Origin: Paludibacter sp.
GTDB taxonomy: Bacteria > Bacteroidota > Bacteroidia > Bacteroidales > Paludibacteraceae
Direction of reading: 5' to 3'
Length of the DNA: 47,639 nt
Assembly: GCA_028710415.1 (NCBI GenBank)
Contig: JAQTUE010000036.1
Coordinates: 1 to 47,639, forward strand
How positions within the stretch are numbered: position 1 is the first letter of the stretch; the number at the start of each line of letters is the position of its first letter. Made by a program: the position numbers and the translations under genes. Positions 8,344-16,439 of this stretch are shown in pieces. The notes beneath the pieces are model-generated. The model had not been told where the DNA came from. It made no database searches and worked only from the letters and a program-made list of their open reading frames with translations.

Positions 8344-8976
8344 AGGACTATTTTATTGAAAATAAGTTGATTGAATGTGAGATTAAAACTATTACCTGTA
8401 GGGAAGATTCGAAGGAAAATGGTTGGGGAAGGCAGAATTCCGATTCAGTAAAAGTAACAGACAAAATTGGAATTGCGCGTCCACTGAGATAATTACATAA
8501 AGATTGTATCTGTCAATCTAACCCCGTCACACCTGATCTACAAACCTATTTAAACGTATAAATGATCATGCTTGTTACCTGGAACAAACAGTCATGATCA
8601 AAGGGAATTAGGTTGTATTAATAAATAGAGGTTGTTCTATTTAATTCACAGGATCAATTATTCAATATTCAAATTCCAATAATTGATCTATAAAAATATT
8701 GAATTATCAAAGAATAGTTATGTGTATTTTTAAAGAATGACGAACCTTTTGTTTTGTAAACACAGACATCTACGACTTTCGCAATCTATACGGTGACTAT
8801 TTTTGTATTCAACTTATTATAGTACGATCTTTAATTATTATCTCATCTAAATATCAGCACTTTGATAATTCGTAATGATGCATCGATATGGTTTTTTGTT
8901 TTGCGAGAAGTGACATCCAAATTATTGATTTTTAGTAATAGGTATGCGAAGCCTGAAATAAGATGAATGTATATAC
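8344..8976. other. Gene-free interval between the secreted protein and the amylase
   Basis: About 630 bp with no supported gene. It has a few weak hairpins, for example CAATTATT/AATAATTG at 8653-8683 and an imperfect one around 8562-8602. Stop codons are frequent in all frames. Confidence 0.5.
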
Positions 8977-9034
8977 CTGTCTAATATAGATAAAGGGACG
9001 TACTGTTGTACGTCCCTTTATCTATATTAGACAG
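8977..9034 (-). terminator. Exceptionally long perfect inverted repeat, amylase terminator
   Basis: Positions 8977-9003 and 9008-9034 are exact reverse complements, giving a 27-bp stem with the loop TGTT. It begins 13 bp after the amylase stop codon on the minus strand. The stem holds GGGACGTAC next to the loop and AT-rich sequence toward the base. No strong T tract follows. It can act as a terminator or 3'-end stabiliser on either strand. Confidence 0.85.
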
Positions 9035-9047
9035 AATTAAATGAATC

Positions 9048-11804
9048 CTATTCTTTGATGATTTTATGAATACTTTTACCCTGGAGTGTATTCACTTCTA
9101 AAATATATACACCTTTTGTCAGATTTGTGACATCAACAGTGGTACTATTCGTCACTGCTTTTACAATTGATCCCTGCAAACTGTAGATATTCACGTTTTT
9201 GACAGTATAAGGAGTTGTGATATATACGAAATTAGTTGTTTCAGTAGGAAATACAGTTGTATTGTTTTGAACAATAGGGTCAGATATCCCGTTTGGCAAA
9301 TTAATTATCCGGTCAGTATATATTAATAAATCTCCCGGTTGCATGGTGATTGTCATGGCAGTATTTGTGACATTGAGCTGCTCACCGGTGAGCAGATTAT
9401 ACCAGGTACCTGTCTTTTGAAAATTCGGATTGGCATTAATTGTCCCTGAGGCATTAAAGTTTCCCAGAACAACCATATTGAGATCTGCATGTGTAAGTGC
9501 AATTCTTCGTCCGGAATTCCAATCAGCCAAAGCAATATTCAAGGCAAAAGTTCCTTGCGTAAAAGCAGTTGGATACAATTTACGGAGTGTCATGATTTTA
9601 GCACAAGCATCCGAAGCCGCTTTACGGTGTGGCAGATTTAACCAACCCCATGCGGAAGACTTATCATTAGTACGTCCACCATTTGAGTTAATAGAATAAT
9701 CGAATCCCATTTCACCGAATTCATAAATCATTTTCGGTCCTGGCAGAAGAGTAGTAAAAGCAACATTTAATGGGACACGTTTTACCCGGGCAATTGAATC
9801 AGTAGCTATATTCCCTAATCCATATGTTTTAGCATTATAAAAGTTCCGTTCTTCATCATGACTTTCTGCATAACCAACCCAGTTTGGAGGAGTTGCAGTC
9901 ATTCCCGAGAAGTCGCTATTACTTTGGTAACCCATAGCAGACTGGGAATAAGCTGAGTTCATATTTCGCCATAAATACATTCCTTTATTGGCTAAAGCAG
10001 TTTCTTCTGTGTTTATGCAGAAATGTTCCAGAATAAACATGGCATCACTTTTTACAGCTTTTACCGCATCATAATAAGTACTTAAATTATCAATTCTCGA
10101 TTGATCATATGTGCTTTCTGTTCCTGAGTTTTGAGTAAATCCTTTTGTTAAATCCATCCGGTAACCATCCACTTTATATTCTGTGATCCAGAATTGCAAA
10201 ACACGTTTGAAATAGTCTTTAGTACCCGCAAAACTATGATTGAAATCATTTAAGACGCTATATTGATGTGGGGCAACCGCGTTCATCCACGGATTGTTGG
10301 CAGCAGGCCTGCTGTTTGCTGAATCCCAGTAGAGCATTGCAAAGGGGGAAAGACCTGAAGCCTGGTTGAAAACCATGTCTAAAAATACTGCCATCCCGCG
10401 TTTATGACATTCGTCTATAAATTTCTTATACATATCTTTATTCCCATATGCTTTATCGGGAGCAAAGTAATGATTCGGATTGTATCCCCAGCTATCATTT
10501 CCATCAAATTCAGTTACAGGCATTAGTTCAACGGCTGTTATTCCCAGATTCTTCAAGTAATCTAATTTAGTTATGGCTGCAGCCAATGTTTTTTCAGAAG
10601 TGAAATCGCGCAGCAACATTTCATAAATAACCATGTTCTGGGCAGATGGCATCGTGAAAGATGGAACTTCCCAGGTATAAGCAGGCTTTGCAGTCTCCAA
10701 CGTAGCCACTAATCCTTCAGTTTTCCCATCAGGGTAAGGTTTTAAATTTGGAAATATTGTTGAATTGGAATTTATATACTTATCATTCCACGGATCAAGA
10801 ACCATTTCAGTATAAGGGTCACTTACCTTTAAAATTCCATCCACAAGGTATTGAAAACCGTACACTTTCCCGGGAGTAAGCCCTGTGAGGGTGCACCACC
10901 AATAATCACCATCTTTTTTTAATTGGTAGGCATTCTTTTGAACCCAATTGTTGAAGTCCCCAATTAAAAATACATTTGTTTTACCGGGTGCATACATGAC
11001 TAATGTAGCTGTTGAATTATCAATATAATTGATCCCATTTATAAGGCCGGCAGGTCGGGTCTGGGTAGTTACCGGGGCAGGTACGCATACATAAACTGTA
11101 TCAGCAACCGTTGTACTTCCAACTGTTGCCTGGGCAATCAGGGTATAATCAATCGCAGAAGCAAACGTGTAGGAATAGCTTAAAGTAGTGCTGGCAGTTG
11201 CTGTTGACAGGCTGGTACCGTTTACAATCAGGTTAAGATTTGATGCTACAGACGATCCAACTTGCAGGTTCATGACTGTTCCTGCAGTTATACTTTGATT
11301 GCTTGCCGGATTCGTAAAGGAAACATTTAGGCCGGCTTGTACCATATCGACAAATATATCACCGCCAGAGCTCGTCTTTTCTTGTTTGGTGCCATCAGCA
11401 TTACGGAATACAAGGGCTATTTTAAGGATTGTTTCTGTTGTTGGAACTCCAAAGTAGCTCCTGATGGTAGGTGAAATTGTCAGTTTCCATTTATCATTAC
11501 CCAGGGAAGTGAGCTTGTTCTTTGCAGTATTGGCCAATGCCAGGTTTGAGGTCGATGGCCATGGTGTTACTACATATTTCCAGTCGGATGAACTGGTGCT
11601 GGCAGAGGTGATAACTCCCACATGAGCATATACATCACCGGTATATCCTTTTAAACCTAAGTTCCCTAAGGAAGAAGCTGCATCAAAAGTAATTTCGGTT
11701 ACACCACCATCCTGGGTCACAAATTGAGGATTCGTTGATACCAGCTGTCCACTGCACCAAACTGATACCAGAAGAATAAACAGAGTAAAGATTGTTTTTT
11801 TCAT
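9048..11804 (-). CDS. T9SS-secreted GH13 alpha-amylase with CBM48-like domain
   Basis: The 918-aa protein has a signal peptide (residues 1-19) and two N-terminal beta modules: about 20-155, and an Ig-like module at about 160-240. A CBM48/isoamylase-N-like domain follows (about 262-330, VFLIGDFNNWV), then a GH13 barrel (about 390-800). Catalytic residues are the nucleophile D551 (DGYRMDLT), acid/base E593 (FILEHF) and D650 (ESHDEER). Region I reads DMVFNQ where most GH13 enzymes have DVVxNH. The final about 75 residues (VNIYSLQGSIVKAV ... GVYILEVNTLQG) are a T9SS sorting domain, so the enzyme is released or attached at the cell surface to attack starch. It is a single-gene unit with its own operator (11928) and a terminator at 8977-9034. 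Confidence 0.93.
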   Translation of the reverse strand: MKKTIFTLFILLVSVWCSGQLVSTNPQFVTQDGGVTEITFDAASSLGNLGLKGYTGDVYAHVGVITSASTSSSDWKYVVTPWPSTSNLALANTAKNKLTSLGNDKWKLTISPTIRSYFGVPTTETILKIALVFRNADGTKQEKTSSGGDIFVDMVQAGLNVSFTNPASNQSITAGTVMNLQVGSSVASNLNLIVNGTSLSTATASTTLSYSYTFASAIDYTLIAQATVGSTTVADTVYVCVPAPVTTQTRPAGLINGINYIDNSTATLVMYAPGKTNVFLIGDFNNWVQKNAYQLKKDGDYWWCTLTGLTPGKVYGFQYLVDGILKVSDPYTEMVLDPWNDKYINSNSTIFPNLKPYPDGKTEGLVATLETAKPAYTWEVPSFTMPSAQNMVIYEMLLRDFTSEKTLAAAITKLDYLKNLGITAVELMPVTEFDGNDSWGYNPNHYFAPDKAYGNKDMYKKFIDECHKRGMAVFLDMVFNQASGLSPFAMLYWDSANSRPAANNPWMNAVAPHQYSVLNDFNHSFAGTKDYFKRVLQFWITEYKVDGYRMDLTKGFTQNSGTESTYDQSRIDNLSTYYDAVKAVKSDAMFILEHFCINTEETALANKGMYLWRNMNSAYSQSAMGYQSNSDFSGMTATPPNWVGYAESHDEERNFYNAKTYGLGNIATDSIARVKRVPLNVAFTTLLPGPKMIYEFGEMGFDYSINSNGGRTNDKSSAWGWLNLPHRKAASDACAKIMTLRKLYPTAFTQGTFALNIALADWNSGRRIALTHADLNMVVLGNFNASGTINANPNFQKTGTWYNLLTGEQLNVTNTAMTITMQPGDLLIYTDRIINLPNGISDPIVQNNTTVFPTETTNFVYITTPYTVKNVNIYSLQGSIVKAVTNSTTVDVTNLTKGVYILEVNTLQGKSIHKIIKE

Positions 11805-11865
11805 TGTATTGATTTATTATTGATATTAAGTTCTTTAATTGTTTTTTTTGATTCTAAAATCAGGA

Positions 11866-11873
11866 CAAATATA
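11866..11873 (-). promoter_or_regulatory. -7 box of the secreted amylase promoter
   Basis: On the minus strand TATATTTG fits TAnnTTTG and lies 61 bp before the start codon. A TTG at 11900-11898 is 24 bp upstream, which is longer than usual. The operator centre is 62.5 bp upstream, as for susC. Confidence 0.6.
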
Positions 11874-11927
11874 AAGCATCATTCAACTGATTAATAACAA
11901 ATAAAGACTGTAAAGTATTTTTTTTCT

Positions 11928-11943
11928 TTGCAAACGATTGCAA
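11928..11943. promoter_or_regulatory. LacI-type operator upstream of the secreted amylase
   Basis: TTGCAAACGATTGCAA is a 16-bp near-palindrome in which 7 of 8 base pairs are symmetric. It contains the same core GCAAACGATTGC as the sites at 8329 and 19656. It lies between the sus-operon terminator and the amylase gene. Confidence 0.85.
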
Positions 11944-11971
11944 CATTGTGCATATGAAATTTGCGGTATAA

Positions 11972-12004
11972 GAGAAAGGCTGCATTTTACATGCAGCCTT
12001 TCTT
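11972..12004 (-). terminator. Terminator of the susCDE-F-like operon
   Basis: GAAAGGCTGCAT (11974-11985) pairs perfectly with ATGCAGCCTTTC (11991-12002) over a 5-nt loop, extendable by one further A-T pair. It lies 24 bp after the last gene of the operon and upstream of the amylase operator, so it insulates the two units. Confidence 0.85.
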
Positions 12005-12027
12005 AAAAAGGTAATTAAATCAATTAA

Positions 12028-13503
12028 TTATAGTACTTTGATGAAATAAAAACTTCCATCAACATCATTAAAAATGATTGTATATTTACCTGCTTTGAAA
12101 GGAATATTTGTTCCGCCGTTCACTCCAAGGCCTGTTGGGAAGTAACCATCACCCCAATTATGATCCCAGCTACCGTTAGCACGGAACTTCATTCCACCGT
12201 TTCCAACAGGAGGGGTGAAATCAGTTGTGAAAGTGAAGGTAGTATACCAAATGTGATTATTCGTTGCTTGACCGGCAACCATTGGTATATCAGTACCCCA
12301 ACCGCTACCTGCAAATTCTCCAATCATGCCCATGGAAGTATAACTTGCAGTCGGAGCAGTAGCAGGAAGAATCGTCAAAGTGTTGGTAATTGAATTTAAA
12401 GAAACGGTATAATACCCATCAGTTGCAACCGTGATATTATCGCCACCGTTATGAACTAATGTAGAACCTGTCATACCCCATGATTCATTCCAGCTGCTAA
12501 TGCTGTAATCGCGGATAAGTTTAAATCCTTTTCCTGCCTGGAAATAACCTGTATAAGTATACTGACCATCACCTGTTACGTTGTACACATTTCCGGAAAC
12601 AACGCTTAATGGGAATATAGAAACTCCTAAACCACCGGTTGAGTTATTCCAGTTGCCATCTCCAATTGCAGCACCAATCAGGAACCAGGGGCGTAAAGTT
12701 ACGGCATTATAAGGATTCACTGCCAGAATAGTTACATCAACATTTGCTGTGCTTGTATTCCCGTTGCCATCACTAATTGTATAACTAAAGCTGTCACTGC
12801 CTGAATAACCGGTTGTCGGTGTATACGTCAATGTACTGTCAGCATTAATCACAACATCCCCATGGCCTGGAGTCGTTTTACTGATAATTGAAAGGGCATC
12901 TTTTTCCGGATCAGTGTCATTTTTCAAAACAGCAATTTTAATTGAGCTGTTCATTGCTAATGTTGCTACATCATTTATAGCTACCGGAGGGTAATTATTA
13001 GGTGTAACCAACAAGCTCAATGTTTTTGATGTAAATCCGGCATTTAAACCATTTTTCTTGATAAAAGAAATCAAACGGATATAAACAGTACGTTGAACTG
13101 CATTTTTGTTGTATGTTTTAATTGAATCATTAAACTCTTTGCATCCAACTTTCACATCTGAACCTGCTTTTCCGTCAAAAGTAATCGCTATTGTTTTGTA
13201 ATTTGCAAATGTAGAAACATTCGAAAAGTCTAAACGATAAACTGATCTGGTAGTTGTATCAACTCTGCTTAAAACATCGGTACAAGTTAAAAGTGACAGA
13301 GGGGAAGTTAGACTAGCTGTTGAAATCGTCAGTGGACTAAGTCCTGCTTTTAAAACTGCTGCAAAACCAGTAGTGTCCTGTAGCGTTACCTGTGGATAAT
13401 TGCCAGGTAATGCAACTGTTTGATTGTCATACAAATTTTCGCATGATGTAAAAATCATGCCGCCAATAACTAGTGCAATAATATATTTTAGTGCTTTTTT
13501 CAT
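12028..13503 (-). CDS. SusE/SusF-like starch-binding outer-membrane lipoprotein with cadherin-like insert
   Basis: The start is placed at ATG 13503-13501 because it begins a lipoprotein signal (MKKALKYIIALVIGGMIFTS, Cys at 21); an earlier in-frame ATG at 13533 would add ten unlikely residues. The protein has 491 aa. The N-terminal domain (about 25-165) resembles the SusE N-terminal fold. Residues about 172-260 match a tandem-95/cadherin-like Ig repeat (AINDVATLAMNSS, LKNDTDPEKDAL, YTPTTGYSGSDSFSYTISDG). Two SusE/F-type carbohydrate-binding domains follow (about 265-370 and 375-491; RPWFLIGAAIGDGNWNN and MGMIGEFAGSGWG). The CBM aromatics match the susE product. It is the last gene of the operon, behind an intergenic hairpin. 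Confidence 0.87.
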   Translation of the reverse strand: MKKALKYIIALVIGGMIFTSCENLYDNQTVALPGNYPQVTLQDTTGFAAVLKAGLSPLTISTASLTSPLSLLTCTDVLSRVDTTTRSVYRLDFSNVSTFANYKTIAITFDGKAGSDVKVGCKEFNDSIKTYNKNAVQRTVYIRLISFIKKNGLNAGFTSKTLSLLVTPNNYPPVAINDVATLAMNSSIKIAVLKNDTDPEKDALSIISKTTPGHGDVVINADSTLTYTPTTGYSGSDSFSYTISDGNGNTSTANVDVTILAVNPYNAVTLRPWFLIGAAIGDGNWNNSTGGLGVSIFPLSVVSGNVYNVTGDGQYTYTGYFQAGKGFKLIRDYSISSWNESWGMTGSTLVHNGGDNITVATDGYYTVSLNSITNTLTILPATAPTASYTSMGMIGEFAGSGWGTDIPMVAGQATNNHIWYTTFTFTTDFTPPVGNGGMKFRANGSWDHNWGDGYFPTGLGVNGGTNIPFKAGKYTIIFNDVDGSFYFIKVL

Positions 13504-13550
13504 CTTCAATTGATTTTTAATTGAGTAAAACATTTTAATTTTATGAATGA

Positions 13551-13575
13551 GTTCTGCAACATTTTATTGCAGAAC
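13551..13575 (-). terminator. Intergenic hairpin between susE and the susE/F-like gene
   Basis: GTTCTGCAA (13551-13559) pairs with TTGCAGAAC (13567-13575) over a 7-nt loop. There is no T tract. It may be a partial terminator or an RNA-processing or stabilising stem that sets lower or separate expression of the last gene. Confidence 0.55.
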
Positions 13576-13585
13576 CCATTTTTAG

Positions 13586-14785
13586 TTATTTTTTAATGAA
13601 GAAATAACACGCATCAATATCATTGAACATAACTGTGTATGTACCAGTTGTTTCAATCATATTCTTAGCACCATTAACACCTACACCCATTGCTGAGTAT
13701 ACAGGATTACCATCAGAACTTCCACCGGTACCCCAGTTGACATCCCATGATCCGTTTGCACGAAGTTTCAATTGAGAATCAGCAGTCAAAGTGAATGAAG
13801 TTGACCAGAAATGGTTACTTGCGCTTGTATTTGCAGTTAATGCAACATCTGCTCCCCAACTGTTGAATGCTCCAATAATTCCAATTGTATTGTAAGTTGT
13901 CGGAGTAATAGTAACAGGATCAATTTTCAATGTTTTGTCAATAGAATTCATGGTAATTTTGTAATAACCATCAGAAGGAACTGTAATATTACCTCCACCA
14001 TTGTAAACATAATTTGTACCTGTCATGCCCCAGATATCAGCAGCCCAATCGCCTATATTACGTAAGATTTTAAATCCGGCAGAAGCTTTAAAGTATCCTG
14101 TATAAATAAATTCCCCATCGCCACTCAAATTATACTTTTTACCTTCCTGAATACTTAATGGAATTAACGAAGTTCCAACACCGGCAACTGAATTATTCCA
14201 TACACCATCCAATCCAACAATATACCATAGCCTTGGGGCCACTTCGGTATATGGGAATAGTGGTAATACATAAGGAAGAATCTTGATTTTAATTGAATTT
14301 GAATAAATTGGTTTCACAATGGTATCTTTCGATATCGGAGTTGTGGACGCGTCACTAATAAATGCCTGCAAACGGATATAAACATCTTTAGTTACCAATG
14401 GAGTTGGCAATGATCCACCATACAAAGCAATCATTGCTTTATCCATTTCCTTGGTATTTACTCTTACTTTTTCACCATTTATAGTAGTAGCTAAACTCTG
14501 AAATGTGCCGGCAGCAAAAGTTGAACTGAAAGATACCTGGGTGGTATAAGTTACCGCTGCGGTAAATCCATAAGCAGGCTGAACACAAGTTAATGAATCC
14601 ATATCTAAGTCTGCATTGGCATTATCAAGCACATAAGTCAAATTAGAATACTGTGGTTGATTTAGTTTGAAGGTCATATTTCCGCTCAATGCAGCACTGC
14701 TAATCACCGGACCTCTGGTATCTGTGCATGATGTAAACCCAATCAAACCGAGTATTACAACAATTAATATATTTATTTTTTTCAT
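13586..14785 (-). CDS. susE: SusE-like starch-binding outer-membrane lipoprotein
   Basis: The 399-aa protein has a lipoprotein signal with Cys at 20 (IGFTSC). It has a SusE N-terminal domain (about 21-170) and two C-terminal carbohydrate-binding domains: about 185-290 (PRLWYIVGLDGVWNN, GDGEFIYTGYFKASAGFKILR) and 295-399 (IGIIGAFNSWG, KLRANGSWDVNWG). Conserved Trp residues in these modules are expected to stack on glucose units. It is anchored at the outer membrane and helps SusD hold starch near SusC. It lies 34 bp after susD in the same operon. The downstream gene encodes a close structural relative with an extra domain. Confidence 0.9.
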   Translation of the reverse strand: MKKINILIVVILGLIGFTSCTDTRGPVISSAALSGNMTFKLNQPQYSNLTYVLDNANADLDMDSLTCVQPAYGFTAAVTYTTQVSFSSTFAAGTFQSLATTINGEKVRVNTKEMDKAMIALYGGSLPTPLVTKDVYIRLQAFISDASTTPISKDTIVKPIYSNSIKIKILPYVLPLFPYTEVAPRLWYIVGLDGVWNNSVAGVGTSLIPLSIQEGKKYNLSGDGEFIYTGYFKASAGFKILRNIGDWAADIWGMTGTNYVYNGGGNITVPSDGYYKITMNSIDKTLKIDPVTITPTTYNTIGIIGAFNSWGADVALTANTSASNHFWSTSFTLTADSQLKLRANGSWDVNWGTGGSSDGNPVYSAMGVGVNGAKNMIETTGTYTVMFNDIDACYFFIKK

Positions 14786-14819
14786 ATTATTCTATATTTA
14801 AAATATAATTAACAAATTA

Positions 14820-16415
14820 TTAGTAACCCGTATTTTGAACTAAGTTTGAATTTGCATTTAAATCACCCGGAGGTAATGGCATTAAGTTTAGATGAGCATC
14901 AAATTGAGTTCCTGTGGCTGTTCCACCTTTCCAATCCCAATTGTAAGTACTGCTTCCGCCAAAATATCCGTAACGAATCAAATCCATTCTGCGACGACCT
15001 TCGAAAAAGAACTCGCGGGACCATTCATCCAGGACCTGATCTAATCCATTTTTATCTTTTGTAATGGAAGGTAATACCACTGCATTTGCTCTTGTTCTTA
15101 TTGCATTAATTGCTGTAAGAGCGTTTGCTGTTGTTCCGTTGGTTGAACGTAAATTTGCTTCGGCGTATGTTAAATAAGCTTCTGCTGCTCTCATGAATGG
15201 AATATCCATGTCAGTAAATTGAGGATCATTTGTTGCCTTTCCATCAAAACGAACATTTGAATATTTAGTTACTGAAAGTCCTTTTAAAAAATCAGTTACT
15301 TTTGTAACAGCTACACTTCTTCCAGTTGATAGAAATAAGGCTCTGTCATCTACTGCAGCAACTGTTAAATCAGCTGCAGTTGGCACAATTCCTGAAGGGA
15401 AGAACTTACTAATCAAAGTTGCACGTGCTCTGTTTCCACCCCAGCCTGCAGTACTTCCCCAGTTTGGCATAGATCCATCCCCCGTGTGTGTTGAAGCAAC
15501 TAGGAAAAGAGATCCACCATAACCGTTAGTTTTAATACCATCGGCAGCAACAGGGAAAATGATTTCCTGAGGAGCTGTATTGGTTGAAGCATCTACAACT
15601 CCAGCATTATCACCCATAAATAATTGTTTAAAGCTCGGATTTAGTTTGTAAGTTGAAGTCATTACTTTGTTAGCATAAGTAATAGCATCATCCCACCGGG
15701 CAGTTCCGGTATAGACCTGAGCATTCAAATACAACCTGGCTTTCAACAACCAGTTTGCAGCTTTATCAAGTCTGTAATAGGGACCAGCACTAGGAGCATA
15801 CATATCAGGTTCAATAGCGGTAAGTTCCTTTTCGATATAGATGAATAAATCAGCTCTTTTGATTTGAGGAGGAAGTTTATCTGAAATAACTTCAGTAAAA
15901 GGCACATTTCCATATATATCCATTAAATAGAAGTAACCCAAAGCACGTAAAAAACGAACCTCTGCACGTTGTTTTACTGTTTTATCATCTGTAAGTCCTT
16001 CTGTTTGTTGCAAAAAATGATTACTGATAGTTACAACAAAATACAAACGGGAGTAAAGTCCTTGTGCAGCTAAGTTAGAAGATGACCAACTATTTGAATT
16101 TAATTCTACTACTTCTGCATCTCCCCATGCGCAAATTGCTTCGTCAGTAGGAAGTTCATTGATGTTCCACAAACAACGGGTTAGTGAAAATCTACCCTCG
16201 TCGGTTATATCAATATCATTATTTCCTGCAGGGCCTTGTTGTCCGGTCAATGCAAATGAAGCGTAAGTTTTAGCAAAAACTTCATCCTGATTAAACGTTT
16301 GTGTAACCTGTGGATTTATAGGAACAACGTTTAAATCATTCAGACATGATGTTGAAGCTATTGCAACAACCATCAGAGTAATGATATAAAACCATTTATT
16401 ATTCTTATTATTCAT
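14820..16415 (-). CDS. susD: SusD-like starch-binding outer-membrane lipoprotein
   Basis: The 531-aa protein has a lipoprotein signal with Cys at 24 (IASTSCLND). The sequence has the RagB/SusD helical architecture: QRAEVRFLRALGYFYLMDIYGNVPFTE near residue 150, the TPR-like helices KAANWLLKARLYLNA, and the C-terminal signature EFFFEGRRRMDLIRYG. SusD caps the SusC barrel and binds starch helices at the cell surface. It lies 24 bp after susC on the same strand, in the standard SusC-SusD order. Confidence 0.96.
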   Translation of the reverse strand: MNNKNNKWFYIITLMVVAIASTSCLNDLNVVPINPQVTQTFNQDEVFAKTYASFALTGQQGPAGNNDIDITDEGRFSLTRCLWNINELPTDEAICAWGDAEVVELNSNSWSSSNLAAQGLYSRLYFVVTISNHFLQQTEGLTDDKTVKQRAEVRFLRALGYFYLMDIYGNVPFTEVISDKLPPQIKRADLFIYIEKELTAIEPDMYAPSAGPYYRLDKAANWLLKARLYLNAQVYTGTARWDDAITYANKVMTSTYKLNPSFKQLFMGDNAGVVDASTNTAPQEIIFPVAADGIKTNGYGGSLFLVASTHTGDGSMPNWGSTAGWGGNRARATLISKFFPSGIVPTAADLTVAAVDDRALFLSTGRSVAVTKVTDFLKGLSVTKYSNVRFDGKATNDPQFTDMDIPFMRAAEAYLTYAEANLRSTNGTTANALTAINAIRTRANAVVLPSITKDKNGLDQVLDEWSREFFFEGRRRMDLIRYGYFGGSSTYNWDWKGGTATGTQFDAHLNLMPLPPGDLNANSNLVQNTGY

Positions 16416-16439
16416 ATTTGTAAATTTAAAGCGTTTAAA

